From the NCBI GenBank assembly GCA_028571685.1, contig CM053140.1:57480201-57544200 (forward strand): 64,000 nt of DNA, given 5' to 3'. A program made the position numbers and the translations under genes. The notes beneath the pieces are model-generated. The model did no database searches and was not told the DNA's origin. It saw only the letters and a list, made by a program, of their open reading frames with translations. The stretch's first letter is position 1, and each line of letters starts with the position of its first letter. This stretch comes from Heterohyrax brucei. Lineage: Eukaryota > Chordata > Mammalia > Hyracoidea > Procaviidae. Shown here piece after piece: positions 1 to 23,050 of this stretch.

Positions 1-883
1 TGGTCGCTGAAGAGTAGTTCAGCCCAGTCTGCAGAAGAGGAAACTGAGGCCTAGAGAGGCTGATGGCCTGTCCTAAGTCACTGAGTTGCAGATCAGGGAA
101 CAAGAGACCAGTTGGACTAGAGCCATGATGGCTCTGGCTCTCCCCTCCCCTGGGTGGTAGCAGCTTGGAGCTGGAGCCCAGAGACCTTGGAAGCAGGAAG
201 CCCCCCTCATTGTAATATGGTGGAAGCTAAGGCCCCAGGCCCCCATTATCCCTCCTCCTGGGCTGGCCCATCTCCCCTCCCCCTGCAAGTCCTCCCACAT
301 TCCTCTAGGCAACAGGAAACCCCAGCTGCAGCCCAGACTTCAAACAGCTCCTCCCTCTGGGTAGGGGGTGTGGGAGGAGAGGCCAGAGGTCAGAGGGTAA
401 AGGTCAGCTTTGTTCCTGCCGGAGGTAGAGAGGGACAGGGGAAATTGAGGGGGAAGGGAGAGCCCTTGACAGCCACACCACGTGTATGAATTCTTGTGCC
501 CAGCAGGGTGTGTGTGGCTCCTGCTTTCTGGATGTTTGTGTTGAGGAGACATTTCTGTGTCCTCAGTTTCTCCTGAGTTATGTGGCTTGGATCACTGACA
601 TATCTGTAGGGGTCATCATGTGTATTGACGGATCTGGTTCCCAGGCCTGGTCAAAGCTGTGTCCTTCTGTCAGTGTGACCTGGTGGGGGGTCCCCTTTTC
701 ACTCCTTCCTCTCACTTTCTTTCTCCACAGTGGTCAACAGACATTTCCTTCTGAAAGTGAACTTGATTATGTTCAGAACTCCTCTCCTCCAAGCCTGGCA
801 CTGAAGTCTCATTGCCCAGTGGTTCACGTTGCAGTCCCTGTGTTTGACAAGCAAGGCCCACATTTACCTCATCTTACTTTTCA

Positions 884-1230
884 AAACCTAAACCCGTTGC
901 CATTGAGTCAGTTCCAACTCATAGCAACCCTGTAGAGTTTCCAAGGCTGTGCATCTTTGCGGAAGCAGATTGTCACATCTTTCTTCCACAAGGCTGCTAG
1001 TGGTTTTGGACTGTCAATTTTTTTTTTTTTTATTTAACATAACAGTGAAAATGTACATTCACGTATAAATTTACATGCCCCCCTATATGCAGCTTCCACT
1101 GCTCTCCCTGTCTGGTGACTGCACACTATTCCTCTCTGCTCCATACATGTCTCATCCTCCCAACATGGACTGTCAATCTTTTGATTAGCAGTCCATCACT
1201 TTAATTACTTGACCACCACGGCTCCTTAGT
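884..1230 (-). mobile_element. AfroSINE, interrupted by a 148-bp retroposon
   Basis: Minus-strand AfroSINE. The typical 3' part (complement of GAGTTGGAAC and the AATGGCAACGG-like tail) is at 884-1018, and the tRNA-like 5' part with the CTTTTGATTAGCAG block is at 1178-1230. The gap is a separate insertion at 1019-1166. Confidence 0.8.
1019..1166 (-). mobile_element. Unidentified short poly(A) retroposon nested in an AfroSINE
   Basis: The 148-bp insert starts on the plus strand with a T-run, which is a 3' poly(A) tail on the minus strand. It is flanked by perfect 11-bp copies of GGACTGTCAAT (1008-1018 and 1167-1177). These are the marks of L1-machinery retroposition. The body was not recognised and could be a 5'-truncated L1 tail or a small retrocopy of an RNA. 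Confidence 0.7.
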
Positions 1231-1437
1231 ATTCCTTTTCTCCAACTGAGTTAGGACTCTTCCCTGTTCTCCCATACACACTGCATTGTCATTTTCTGCT
1301 AGTGTCTGCCCTCCTGCACTCTCTGAGGATGGGAATTGGGTATGTCTTGCTTCCCGTAGTGGGAAAGTTCTGGTGGGATCTGGCGCTCCCATCCAAGGAT
1401 GCGTTTCCACAGTTTTTGACTGTAGTACCGAATATGG

Positions 1438-1450
1438 CCACTAGAGGGAG
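1438..1450 (+). promoter_or_regulatory. CTCF-like motif
   Basis: The sequence CCACTAGAGGGAG matches the core of the CTCF consensus CCASYAGRKGGCR closely, differing at the C of the GGC. It lies downstream of FGR. Confidence 0.4.
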
Positions 1451-2809
1451 CACGTACATCACTGCAGGACAGTCCAGGTAGGGGCGGGCAGGTAACACCG
1501 GGGGATGAGGGAATGTCCGCATCCTACACCTGGGAAGGAACTACTTGAGTGTATAGGGAGTCCACTGAGTTCAGCCCTGGAGTAGTGGAATCCAGGACAG
1601 ACTTTCCCAACAGGTTCTTGGCCCCCAGATTTTTTCTGACTTTCTCTCACAGCTCAAGAGTCACTCCCCCCTTGTCTCCTGCCCCTTCTTTCTTAACCTC
1701 CAACATTCTTCTCCCAGGCTTCATCTGCAGTAGCTTGAATGAACTACACTCAGGCATACCTCTGGGCCTTTGCACATGCTGTTCCCTCAGTGGCAGATGT
1801 CCTCACCAGTTGGCTGCTTCATCAGACAGATTTTCTTCCACATTCTCCCAGAAGCCTCCCTTGACTGACATTGCCCCTAAGTATTGTTCACTGTTCTGCC
1901 TCCTGGGAAGGACTGGTCTACAGGAGACATCAGTAAATATGAATGGAATAAATGACTTAGGCTGTTTATGAGTACAGTACTCAGCATATACAGGGCGTAT
2001 ATCTGCCCATGTCCTTCCTGAGCCTGACGAGGTCAGTATCAAGCTTTGCCATGATGCTTCATCACATAGGGAATGTGACAGTGGGGTGCTTGTGCTTTTG
2101 AAGTCAGACAGACCTGGATTCAAATTCTTGCTCTGCCATCCCAGTGTATGACCTTGGGCATGTGTTGTAGCCTTCGAAGTCTCTTCCTTTTCTGTAAAAC
2201 AAAATCATCACCCTTCTGCACCGCCTCGTGGTGAGAATCACATTAGATGATGCATGTGAAATACCCAGTGTTAAGCAATTAAATGTCCTCCTCCTCCACC
2301 ATGAACTTGGAAATAAAATTGCCCTCTGAGTCTTAAGCCAGTAAAATACACACATCACGGAGGAGAAGAGCCAGGTGGGGGAGTGAATGAGGCGAGAGAT
2401 GGTTTTGTAAACGAGCGACTGAAGAGTTTTGTGAACGGTGCAAACCGCAATCAAGGTGACCCGCCTGTAATCTCACGGAGGCAGGGCAAGGATGTGATTG
2501 AAATTGAGAAAGCAGCACCTAATCAATTGCATTGTGCTCTATCTGAAGGGAACAGAAGGATGCACCAAAAAGAGGGTGCAAAGGAGAATTCAGCCAGCTG
2601 CACCCGAGGGAGGGAAGGGGAACCAGGAGACCCAGGGATTCCGGGTTCAGGAGGTACTGGCCTCTACTGAGCAGAAGAGAGGGGTCAGGTGAACGAACAC
2701 CAGATGTCTCACTGCCCTGCTGGGCCTTCGTCTAAACTTAATTGGTATGCTGGTATCTGTAGAGCAGACAAGAATATTCCGGCCCCAGCAAAAGGGCACA
2801 GAGAACAAG

Positions 2810-3030
2810 AACACTGGTTTGGGAGTCAGCAGACCTGGTTCAGGCTCTGTCATTTAATTCCTGTGACCTTGGAAAAGCTAATTTACTTTTCTGTGACTCA
2901 GTTTCCTCATCACTGAAATGGGGATACAATAGCCTCTTCTCATAGGGTTCTGTGAAGATTAAATGGCAGCATGAGTTGAGCAGGGTGCCTGGCATAGAGC
3001 AAACAACTGGTAAATGACAGTGATAAAGAG
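2810..3030 (+). repeat. MIR SINE
   Basis: The block reads like a MIR core, including TGTGACCTTGG, CTCAGTTTCCTCATC and the GTGAAGATTAAATG segment. It is followed by L2/MIR-like sequence to about 3185. Confidence 0.75.
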
Positions 3031-3534
3031 GACTAACAATTCACTGAGCATTTTATTGTCATTTTACAGATACACAAATTGAGGCTTAAAGAGACTAATA
3101 ACTTGTACAAAATCACACAGTGAGGGAATGGTGGAAACAGAATGTATACGAGGCAGTACTCTTGTGCTCTGATCCACTTACTCCATGGTAGGTGAAAATA
3201 CTGGCCTCTGGCTCATTTATCAGGCTCTTAGGAGTTGGATTGGCCAGAAACTGTGCCCCTCTAGAGTTCCAGCCTTAATCCCTGAGAGTCTGAATCTGCA
3301 GATCTGAGGTTCCCCCCGCACCACGAGAGCCTCTCTGAACAGCCATTGGCCTCTTTCCGTCTTACCCTCTTATCCCCAGCACAGAGCTGGCCTCACGGAA
3401 CTCTCAATCTGCATTGGCTATCTTGTCCCTCTTTTCTTGAAGCCACCCAACTTGAAGGGGCTTCCAGGGAGTCTTCCTACAGGAGGAGGATCCCCACCTG
3501 TGCAGAGATGATCTCCTCCCAAAGCTCAGAGGCA

Positions 3535-3935
3535 GGGAAGTCTAGTGAGACGTGGGTTCAAATCCTGGCTTTGTCACATGCTGTCGTGTGACCCTGGTAC
3601 ATCACATCACCTCTAAGCCTCTGTTTCTTCATCTGAAAATGGGAGCCCTAGTGGTGCATCAATTACAGTGCTTGGCTGCTAACCAGAGTTGGTGGTTGAA
3701 ACCTACTAGCCACTCAACGGGAGAAAAGTGTAGCAGACTGATTCTGTAAAGATTTACAGCCTTGGAAACCCGATGGGGCAGTCCTACTCTGTACTATAGG
3801 GCGGCTATGAGCTGAATTGATGGCAGTGGATTTGGTTTGTTTAAACGTGAACTAACCACAGAACTGGGCTCAGAATGGGATTAAATGAGGAGATGGATGT
3901 AAACACATTTGGCATTCAGCAGACACTAAAGAAAT
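3535..3935 (+). repeat. MIR SINE split by an AfroSINE
   Basis: MIR core sequence at 3535-3641 (TGTGACCCTGG, CTTCATCTGAAAATG) resumes at about 3841-3935 (GGGATTAAATGAG, ATTTGGCATTCAGCAG). An AfroSINE lies between the halves, so the AfroSINE is the younger insertion. Confidence 0.7.
3642..3840 (+). mobile_element. AfroSINE inserted in MIR
   Basis: Plus-strand copy with the start GGAGCCCTAGTGGTGC, the GCTGCTAACC box, the long-form internal segment GTAAAGATTTACAGCCTTGG and the end TGATGGCAGTGG then GGTTTG. Confidence 0.85.
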
Positions 3936-4223
3936 AAATTGTTATTATTGCTATTATTTCTGCCCAGCCTCACTGTGAACTCCTCCACGGCAAGGACAGG
4001 TCTTGTGCAAGTTTCTGCTCCCTGGGTCCTACCCAGCAAAGTTGGTGCATAGTAATTATTTGCCAGTTGCTGGATCCTTGCTCCCAGACTCCTTTGCTCA
4101 TCAGTTCCCAGAGTGAGCCAGGCAGTCAACATACTTTTCCTGAGAACCTATGGACAAAGTGGGAACCCTTATTCTCTATTCCTATTGTTTCCCTGGGGAG
4201 GAACATGAGCTGCCAGAGTTCCT

Positions 4224-4237
4224 CACAGAGGGCGCTA
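4224..4237 (+). promoter_or_regulatory. CTCF-like motif
   Basis: The segment CTCACAGAGGGCGC fits the 3' two-thirds of the CTCF core (YAGRKGGCRS) but deviates at the first bases. It is in the same orientation as the motif at 1438. Confidence 0.3.
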
Positions 4238-5463
4238 AGGGATAGGACAATTCTTCACCACACCGGCACGTTACAGGTGTTCAGCATCTCTGGTCCCTTC
4301 TCACGAAGACCCAGTAGTGACCCCCAGTGGCAGTGGCAGAGAAAACTGCTCTTATTCTTCTCCAAAAGCCCCCAACACACAAAGCTGCCCTAAGTGAGGT
4401 TCACTGAGCTAGGCCGACCCTCCGGCCTCCCTCTTTCCCTTGCTCTGCCCTCTTTTGGCATATGGGCGAACTGCAGAGGCTCTGTTGTGGTCTTCGCCCC
4501 TGCCCCTGTTGGGGGAAGCCTACAGTTGTCCTGTTGTGACTGTGATGGTGGCATATCTGCTTAAATCAGGTAAAGAATTAGTAAACCCTTTGCAAACCAA
4601 AAACCACATTAGTAGTGAAAGACATGTTTTGGTCTCTAGTTCCCTGTCTTCTGCATTCATCTGTCAACTAGTTCCAAATTCATGTAGGGATGAGTAGCTA
4701 GACTTTTGGGTCTAAGGCTAGAGTTTAGCTCCACACCTTGGGTGCCCTGTGCTTAGTAGGCACCAGCACACTGTCCCACCTCCCCTTTCTGCTCATACTG
4801 GCCACCAGCCCCCACTCACCTCCCATGGGCCACCACCCTGCAGAGGGCAGGTTCAGGAGAATCTCATGGTTCAAAGATTTCATATTGTCATTTTCCTTAT
4901 TCACATAAATCAATAAAGACACACATGTGATCAGAAAGGGGTGAGCCGTCAGCTTCTCCCTCACTCCGGGGCTTGTATCCCAGTCTTAAATCACAGCATC
5001 CACCTAGCAGAAAGGTCCAGCACACACTTTCCCTGTCTTTGTAACTGACAGACATGAGTGAATTGAGAGCAGGAGGCAAAATCTGGGGGCCTGGGCCAGG
5101 ATGGGGTGGCAGAAGGGTAGGAAAGCACGGAGAAGCCATAAAGGAGGAAAAGGATATTTATAGTTTTATAAATAACTAGACAGGGTCTGAGTATTTTGGG
5201 GGCAGGTGAGAGGCTTGAAGGGGCCTAAGTGGAAAAGGAAGAAATAGCATTTGGAGCCAAAGTAGGTGAGGGGTGAGTTCTGAGCCTTGATTTGCCCCAT
5301 TTGTAAATTGAGCAGGTTGTCCTAGAAGGTGGCACAGTGTCCTCTCTGCTCTGATGTGCTAGGACTATGCAGGACTTTAAGCCTGGAGGCTTTGGGAGCA
5401 GAGTCTTGGGGTTTGGCAAGGTCTAGCGGACACCCCCAGAGAGGTGGCTGATGCCCAAGCAGG

Positions 5464-15955
<10,492 letters not shown>

Positions 15956-16319
15956 TCCGGGTGCCCTGCTACAGGATAGGGGTGTGCCTGACTAGGGGGC
16001 CCTGCCAAGTGCACCACGTACACCGCCCTATGCCTGGTGCACACTCCCGCAGAGGGCCCGTCAGCTCTGCCTCCTGGCTGCCTGCAAGTGTTTGGACCCC
16101 TCAGGGTGACATAAGTGTTCTCAGTGCTGCTCTTCTCATCCGTTTGAAACTGCAGCCTAGTGGCTGATTTTCTACACTGGGATGATGCCATGTTTATTTA
16201 TATACTTTTGCCTCCAATTGATTGCTTTGATATGTTGTGTATCTCTGACTCCTTTGGTGTGCTTGTACATGTACATCTTTTGTGTGTCTCTAAGACTATG
16301 GAAGTTGGCTTGTGTACAC

Positions 16320-16720
16320 GCAAACTGTGTACATGTTTGCTGTGTACACGTCTACATGGAGCTGTGTGAATGCCTGTGTCTGTATATATGAGTATGTGTG
16401 TATGTGTCTGTGTGTGCATGGCTCTGCGTGTGTATCTGTGTGCATGCACAGCTGTGTGAGTATTAGTATGTATGTGTCTGTGTGTGTACGTGTGTGCCTG
16501 TCTATCAGTGTGTATGGTATCTCTGCACTGTGGGCCTGTGTGAGCAGGTGACTGTGTGTCTATTGCTGCATACATAACTCTGTGTAGCCATGTATGTGCC
16601 TGTCTGTGTGTGTGTGTTTATGTGTGCAGGTCATTGTATGCGTGCAGGCCTCTGTGCCTCTCTGTGTATGTCCATGTGTTTGTATGTGAATGTGAGTGCG
16701 TGTGAGAGCTGTACGCCTGC
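16320..16720 (+). repeat. TG-rich degenerate repeat tract
   Basis: About 400 bases of imperfect TGTG/TGTA/TGTC repeats lie upstream of the FGR start codon. The minus-strand open frame through this tract, rich in His and Thr, is a repeat artefact. Alternating purine-pyrimidine runs of this kind can adopt Z-DNA. Confidence 0.85.
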
Positions 16721-18779
16721 ACCTGGAGATTCCCTGCAGAGGGGGATCAAGGCCATTTTCCGATGTGGGTCCAGCCTCTGGCCTCTCAAGCTGCCTCATT
16801 CTGGCTCTCCCTATCTGTTACCTAGCAACAGGCCTGTGTAGGAGGAAGGGGCTGTGAGGAACTGTGGGGACCAGGAGGGCCACCTCCACCCAATTTCCTG
16901 ACCCTGAAAGCCCTCTGTTCCCACTCCCTCCACTTACCCTTCAGGCCCCGACTCCTGGGTCAGTGAGGTTGTGGCATGGTCTTTGGGAGGAGCCAGGGAC
17001 CTGAGGGCAAGACAGAAGGACATAGAAATTGCAGGCCCTGGCAATGTTCCTACCAGCCAGCTGCCCAGCTTCTGCTGCCTCAGGAAGCCAGAGGGCCTGG
17101 ACTCAGCCCCAGCATGACTCCCGCCTTCATGTTTCTTCCCAGCAGCCCTGGCACACTCACCCATCCACCTCCTGCAGGACACACCACCCACACCAACCAT
17201 CTTAAAGTTATATCTACCTGACACACCAACACAGTCACACACACCAGCACAATCTCAACCAGCACTCACAGCATATCCTTGCCAACCACCGCACACCAAC
17301 ACAGACTAACACTCACACCAGCCAAAGTATGGATGCACAGCAGCACACACACACATCCACATGCACACAGGCCCCCCGGGATGCTTGTATTTTGTATTTA
17401 CCCATCACTCTGATTGGATTTCTAGCAAGCTGAGCTCAGCTCGGCCAAAAGCCCCCAGTTACTGGCTCCTAAAATAATCTTTCCTGGCCCCCGCATCTTT
17501 TCCCAGCCCAGGCTGGGTAAATCCCAGCAGCCCCAGGGTCACATTTGGCAATAGGGCAAAGGTACACACCTACCTCCACAGCTCTATTTCTGCCCCCACA
17601 TCAGGGAAAGGTTTGGCAGGTAGCTTAAGCCACCATGGTCCCTGGAGAAGCCTCCCAAATGTGCCGAGTCTTTCTTGGCAGTTGTTTCCTTTGCATGACA
17701 GTGTGGATGGTTCATTGAGCAAGGGTCCCCCACCCTCCATCAGAAACTGCCATTGCAAAACTCAAGAGAGGAACTGGCTGGGGAGAGTGCTTGGTTTCTT
17801 AAGATGTGAGAGGAATGGCAAGCTGTGGGGTGGGGCTGACCCAGTGAACCCTATTTCTCTCTCTAGAGGGGCCTGAGGACCCTGGGGACAAGGGCCTCTG
17901 CCTTGTCTCTCTGCTTCCCTTACAGAATCTTGCTCTTCTCTTTGGGTCCTGCCCCTCCTACCCAGCATCACTCACCTCTTCCAAGAAGACTTCCTGGATC
18001 CATCAGATCCAACTGCCGGGCCAATGGCTTTACTACATCAGTGCTCTGACGCCCACCCTAGCCCTGCCAACCCCTCTCGCCCATTAATGTGACTGTTCTT
18101 CTGTGTGTGTCAGAGGGTGGTGGTGGAAACATCACCCATGTGGTGAACTGTGAAGCAGGCTGTGGTAAGAGGCTTGCCCTAAAATAGCCCCTGTTCACAG
18201 GGCCATTGCTGAGATCTTCACCCCAGGATCCTTCCCCTCAGGGTGAACTACTTTGTCTGCAAGGCCCCAGGGTACTGGTGGATAGGGCCAGGGTAGAGGC
18301 TGCTGGGGGGTAGGGAGGCACCCATGACCCCGCTGAAGGGAATTCAGAGGTTGGCTCCAGGACAGATGGGGATAAGAACAAAAGGGTTACGGGATGAAAA
18401 TAAAGGTCTCCAAATGGCTACACAGCCTCCATCCAGATCCACACAATCCTCCCAAGACATCCACAGACATACACACTACCCTACACAGAGCACTTGAGAC
18501 TCTGAGCTCTCCTGTACAGATTCACAGACACATACATCTTCGAGTATACACATCCATATATACACACCTCTGCACACACACTACCAATGTGTACACACAC
18601 CCATTGACACACAGGTGCACACACACACACAGATAGCCTCTGCACAAGAATAGCAGAATTTATATCACTTACTATGGGCCAGGAATTGCATCAAGCATTT
18701 TACATATAATATCCATTTTATTCTCACAACAACCCTATAAGGTATTTTTATTATTGTTATTGTGCATTAGGGGAAAGTT

Positions 18780-19255
18780 TATAGAGAAAATTAGTTTCTT
18801 ATTAAACAATTAGTACATGTAATGTTTTGTGACATTGGTTGCCAACCTCCAGACATGTCAACACTCTCGCCTTCTTGACATTTGGTTCCCCGTTTCCATT
18901 TGTCAGGTGTCTGTCCCCTCCTGCGTTCTCTTCCTTGCCCCTGGGCTGGTGTGCCCATTTAGTCTCATACACATGGTTGAACTGCGTATGTGACTGTTTA
19001 TTTTATAGGCCTGTCGAATCTTTGGCTGAAAGGCAAACCTTAGGAGTGGCTTCAGCACTGAGTTGAAAGAGTGTCTGGGGGCCATACTCTCAGGGTTTCT
19101 CCAGTCTCTGACCAGTAAGTCTTTCTTTTTTTTCTCCCACTGTATCTGGGACCACATATTGTGATCCTTGTCAGAGCAGTCTGTGGTGGTATCCGGGCCC
19201 CATCTGGCTGTGCTGGACTCAGTCTGGAGTAGGCTGTGGTAGTTGTGGTCCATAG
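18780..19255. repeat. Afrotherian L1 3'-region-like repeat
   Basis: The segment (GACATGTCAACACTCTC, GGGCTGGTGTGCCCATTTAG, GTCTGGGGGCCATACTCTC) resembles a repeat that recurs in elephant genomes, which I recall as an L1 3' UTR. It interrupts an L2/MIR-like sequence that continues on both sides (about 18660-18770 and 19260-19330). Confidence 0.4.
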
Positions 19256-19395
19256 GGTATTATTATTACTGATGCAGAAATCAAGGCACAGAAAAGTTTA
19301 GAGACTTCCCCAAGGTCATACAGATGCCATATCCTGGCGTTTGCCTCCAGAGTGTGAGCTCTCAACCATGTCTCATCACTGCATGTCACAGACAC

Positions 19396-19598
19396 AATTA
19401 AAACAACAACAACAACAAAAAAAAATACTGCCACTGATCAATTCTGACTTAACCTATAGGACAGAGTAAACTATAGGACTCTATAGCATAGAGTAGAACT
19501 GCCCCTTAGAATTTCCAAGCAGTGCTTGATAGGTTTGAACTGCCAACCTTTTGGTTAGCAGACGTAACAGTTAACCATTATGGCACCAGGATTTCCAG
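19396..19598 (-). mobile_element. AfroSINE
   Basis: Minus-strand copy with an AACAACAACAAC tail at its 3' end and the CCTTTTGGTTAGCAG block near its 5' end. It contains a local duplication of the GAGTAGAACTG region. Confidence 0.8.
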
Positions 19599-20255
19599 AC
19601 ACAATAGTCACAGTCATTCCTGTTGGCCTGCATAGATGCACAGAGCTTCCATAGGAACTCACACAGCCTCTCCCTTTCTCCCCTCCACAGAGCTCCCTGC
19701 TATAGGATACGAATTTATATAATCTCTATGCACACAGATACAATGTTGCCTCTTCCAACTCCCTTCAAGTCCACAATGCTGCCAGGATTCTACACAGTTG
19801 AAGCCAGCCCTGAGTTCTGCATGCCTGAAGTTGGGGTGGCAGGGGCGGGGGGTAGGGGAGACTTAGTTTGTAAGGCAAAGAGCTTTGTGAGTTTAGGAAG
19901 GGCCCTTGGCAAGGCTGACAGTCAATGCCAATCAGGAGTCATGGTCAGTGGGCAGAAGTGGGCAGCGCTCAGGTTGATATCACTCCTAGGCTTGATGGAG
20001 GTGAAGCCCCGCTAGGACCTGGCTCTCTGTGGAACCTGCTGAGGGGCTTAAAGCATGTGGGATGAGGGTGTGAGGCACAGGGTCTGATGCCCTTATGGCC
20101 CAGGGCAATGAGAGGGGTCACACCGAATGTGCCATGCTTCTCTGTGGGAGAGAAATGGGGAGAAAACAACAGCAAGAACAAGAGAACAGCAGCAGAAACA
20201 GAAATCGAGAAGTATAGAGACTGAGAGAGTCAGACAGACCCAAGGACAGAGAGAT

Positions 20256-20439
20256 TAAAAAAAAAAAACAACCACAACTAAAAAACCTGCTGTCCTGTCA
20301 GGTCCTACTTATGGCGACCCTAGAGGTCAGAGTAGAACTGCCCTCTAGAGTTTTCAAGGAGTGCCTGGAGGGTTTGAACTGCTGACCTTTGGGCTAGTAG
20401 CAGTAGCACTTAGCCCACTACACCACCAGGGTTTCCAGA
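20256..20439 (-). mobile_element. AfroSINE with 10-bp target-site duplication
   Basis: Minus-strand copy flanked by ACAGAGAGAT at 20246-20255 and 20440-20449. It has a pure A-run tail and inserted into GA-rich simple sequence. Confidence 0.88.
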
Positions 20440-20689
20440 ACAGAGAGATACAGGGACAGAAAGACTGAAAGAAAAAACAAAGTGAAACACAAAGTGGTGA
20501 GCTGGTAAACCAGTTCTCAAAACAAGGACACACCATAAAGGCCTGATGCGTGGCGTTTGCTGATTTCCGTGGTGTAAATGTTCCCACCATGGCTGATGTC
20601 AAGCTACTGAAGGGACCTCACAGAATGCTAGGTTGGGGAGACGTGCACAGAATCAGCTCCCTGGAACCAGTACTAGCTGGTTCCAGCAC

Positions 20690-20850
20690 ATCACTGCCAG
20701 AAAGAAACGGACAAAAATGAGAGACTCAGATGAGGTAGCGAGAAAGAGCAAGAGAGAGACACAGAGAGAGAGAGAGGGAGATGAAGAGAAATAGTCACAG
20801 GCCGACAGAACTAGAGAGACTAAGACAGGAAAAGAGAGAAGGAGGATGGG
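20690..20850 (+). repeat. GA-rich simple sequence
   Basis: Purine-rich plus strand with repeated GAGAGA and AGAGAGAC motifs. A related GA-rich stretch precedes and follows the AfroSINE at 20256. Confidence 0.7.
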
Positions 20851-22388
20851 TCTTCTCTTCTCAGGCATCGGTGTGAAAATACGCCCTAGGACTCTTCATC
20901 CTCATCTTGCTTTGATCCCAACCACTTACTACCAGTTTGGGGGGCCGTGACATGTTAGTAAAAACAGGCTAATTTATTAAATACCTACTCAGTCCCTGAC
21001 ATAGTGCCAAGAAAATTCCATGCATGGTTTCACTTAACAATTCTTATGAGTTAGGTTTTATTATCACCTTATTTTACAGATGAGGAAAACTGAGGCACTG
21101 AGCTGTTAAGGAATTTGCCCCAGATTACACAGCAAGTAGAGGGGAGTTAAAGTGCAACCGCAATGAATTTGCACTGTTAGGCGTTAAGCATGGTTCAGTT
21201 TTGTGTTTCTCGTCACAGTATAAAGTCTGTCCTTTAAGGAATACCACCTACGTGCCAGGCCCTGTGCTCCATGCTCTACACGCATGAGTTTCTTAAACCT
21301 TCAGTGCAGCACAGAGAGATGGAGCAATCTGTCCAGGGTCTCACGGGCAATATCTGATTTTCCCAGCCCTAGAACCTGAATCCAAGTCTTTCTCTCCTTT
21401 GAGCCAAACTTGGCTACCTGTTAACTGCAGAAAGGAAGTGCCCACATTGACGACATGAGTTTTGGGCATGACAGGAACTTGAGTCTAGCCTACGAATCTG
21501 TCTCTTGACTATCTGGTCGACAGGAGTTGGCCCCCAGAGCCCCATTAAAGTCAAAAGCAGGTTGTGGGTATGCAGAGTTGAGGTCCAGCCTTGAACCACA
21601 GTATCTCCTCTTTGACACGCTCTCCTTCTGTGTGGCTCTGCCCCAGCTTTGTGACCTTAGAGGAATGTCTTTGTTTCTTTTGTGTGTGAGACAGAAGGGA
21701 CTTGCCCTAGGTTACACAGCCAGAGAGAGGACACAAAGCCAGGACTCAGGTCCAGAGTTCTGTTTCCAGCGCCATGGCAGTGTTCTCTAAGGCCTGAGCA
21801 GGAGGTCATGCTGCCTCTGACAAATGAATGTCACACTTCCTACCCAGCCCCTAGCCAACTGAACACACCATCTCTATCATATGGCAGCTGGCCACCTGGT
21901 AGACAGCCACCTTCCACCACCCAAGAGTGAGGCCCACTCCTACTCCTGGACATACCAGCCCCAGGCCCACCCATCCTTCCTTTCTTTCTTTTTAATTACT
22001 AGCAGTTTGATAACTTTATTACTGTGGTATATGTGGGTAGAGACAGATGACAAAATGAATTAAAATGCTAATGCTTTAAAGAAACATTATTAAAAAATAT
22101 ATGCAAGACCCTAGTCTAAACATGAGTTGATGTGTTTCAAGATTTAAAAGCAGATTATTTTAATTATCTTCATGTTTTTGCCTCATTCCTTGAAAGGTTT
22201 TTCTACTTTTCAGCTCTCTTACTTAATCATGACATTCTCAGAAAAAAGTGAATACAAAACTTACTGCATACCTGCAGAGATGTGGATTACGTTTCCCATA
22301 TCGCTCTTTTCAAAATGAGGAATAGAAAGACATAATGTCAGGAAAGAAACAAGATAGGGCAAACTTAGAAGTGCCTTGTCCTTGCTTA

Positions 22389-22546
22389 GGAGCTCTGGTG
22401 ACACAGTGGTTGTGACCTATAGCTATTCGCCGAAAGGTCGGCCGTTTGAATCCAGCAGTCGCTCTTCAGAAAGTCTACAGGGTAGTTCTACTCTGTCCTA
22501 TATATAGGGTTGCTATGGGCCAAAATTGACTGGAGTGTCAGGTTTT
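22389..22546 (+). mobile_element. AfroSINE
   Basis: Plus-strand diverged copy with GGAGCTCTGGTGACACAG, CGTTTGAATCC and TTCTACTCTGTCCTATA. It directly precedes a MaLR LTR. Confidence 0.75.
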
Positions 22547-23050
22547 ATTATGGATTGAAGTGTATCTCCCCCACCCCCAGAGCAAAATGAAAAATCCACT
22601 GCCTTTGAGTCAATTTCTACTCATTACGAAGGGTTGCCACCAGTCAGATGGCATTGGGTTTGATTTTTGGTGTATTGTAACCCCTAGACTGGTAGCTATA
22701 ATCCCATTTGGGAATGGGTTTTCTTTGTTATGTTAGTGTGGCAGTTTCAGTGTATGGTGTGTTTTAAATCAGTCTCTTTTGAGACATAAACTGAGAGGAT
22801 TAGACACAGAGTGAGCAGAAATAGGGATAGATGCCACCTCCCTTGACATTCACCAAGGAGCCAAGGCATACAGACAAGGACAAGCTGAAGAGACCAGGCT
22901 CTTTCCCTAGAGCCAACAGAGAGAGAAGCTCTCCCTGGTACCCTAATTTCAGACTTCTAGACTCCTAAACTTGAGAAGGTAAACTTCTCTTTGTGAAAGC
23001 CACCCACTTGTGCTAATTCTGTTACATAGCAGCGTTAGATAACTAAGACA
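22547..23050 (+). mobile_element. MaLR-type solitary LTR
   Basis: Plus-strand LTR opening TATTATGGATTGAAG and closing GATAACTAAGACA, with the AAGCCACCCACTTG region near its 3' end. This is the layout of mammalian MaLR (ERVL-MaLR) LTRs. An AfroSINE fragment in minus orientation lies inside at about 22590-22670. No internal retroviral region adjoins it. Confidence 0.7.

Larger units (their letters stand above)
1..4900. other. Region downstream of FGR, no gene recognised
   Basis: No protein-coding exon can be supported here. The segment holds ancient MIR and L2-like copies (about 2095-2300, 2810-3185, 3535-3645 with 3845-3935), two AfroSINEs and two CTCF-like motifs. The first 480 bases are GC-richer and not obviously repetitive. 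In human the next gene in this direction is AHDC1, but no exon of it was recognised. Confidence 0.5.

Noticed and set aside
16198-16575. Minus-strand open frame of 125 codons rich in His and Thr
   Set aside because: It is the translation of the TG-rich repeat and its composition explains it fully.
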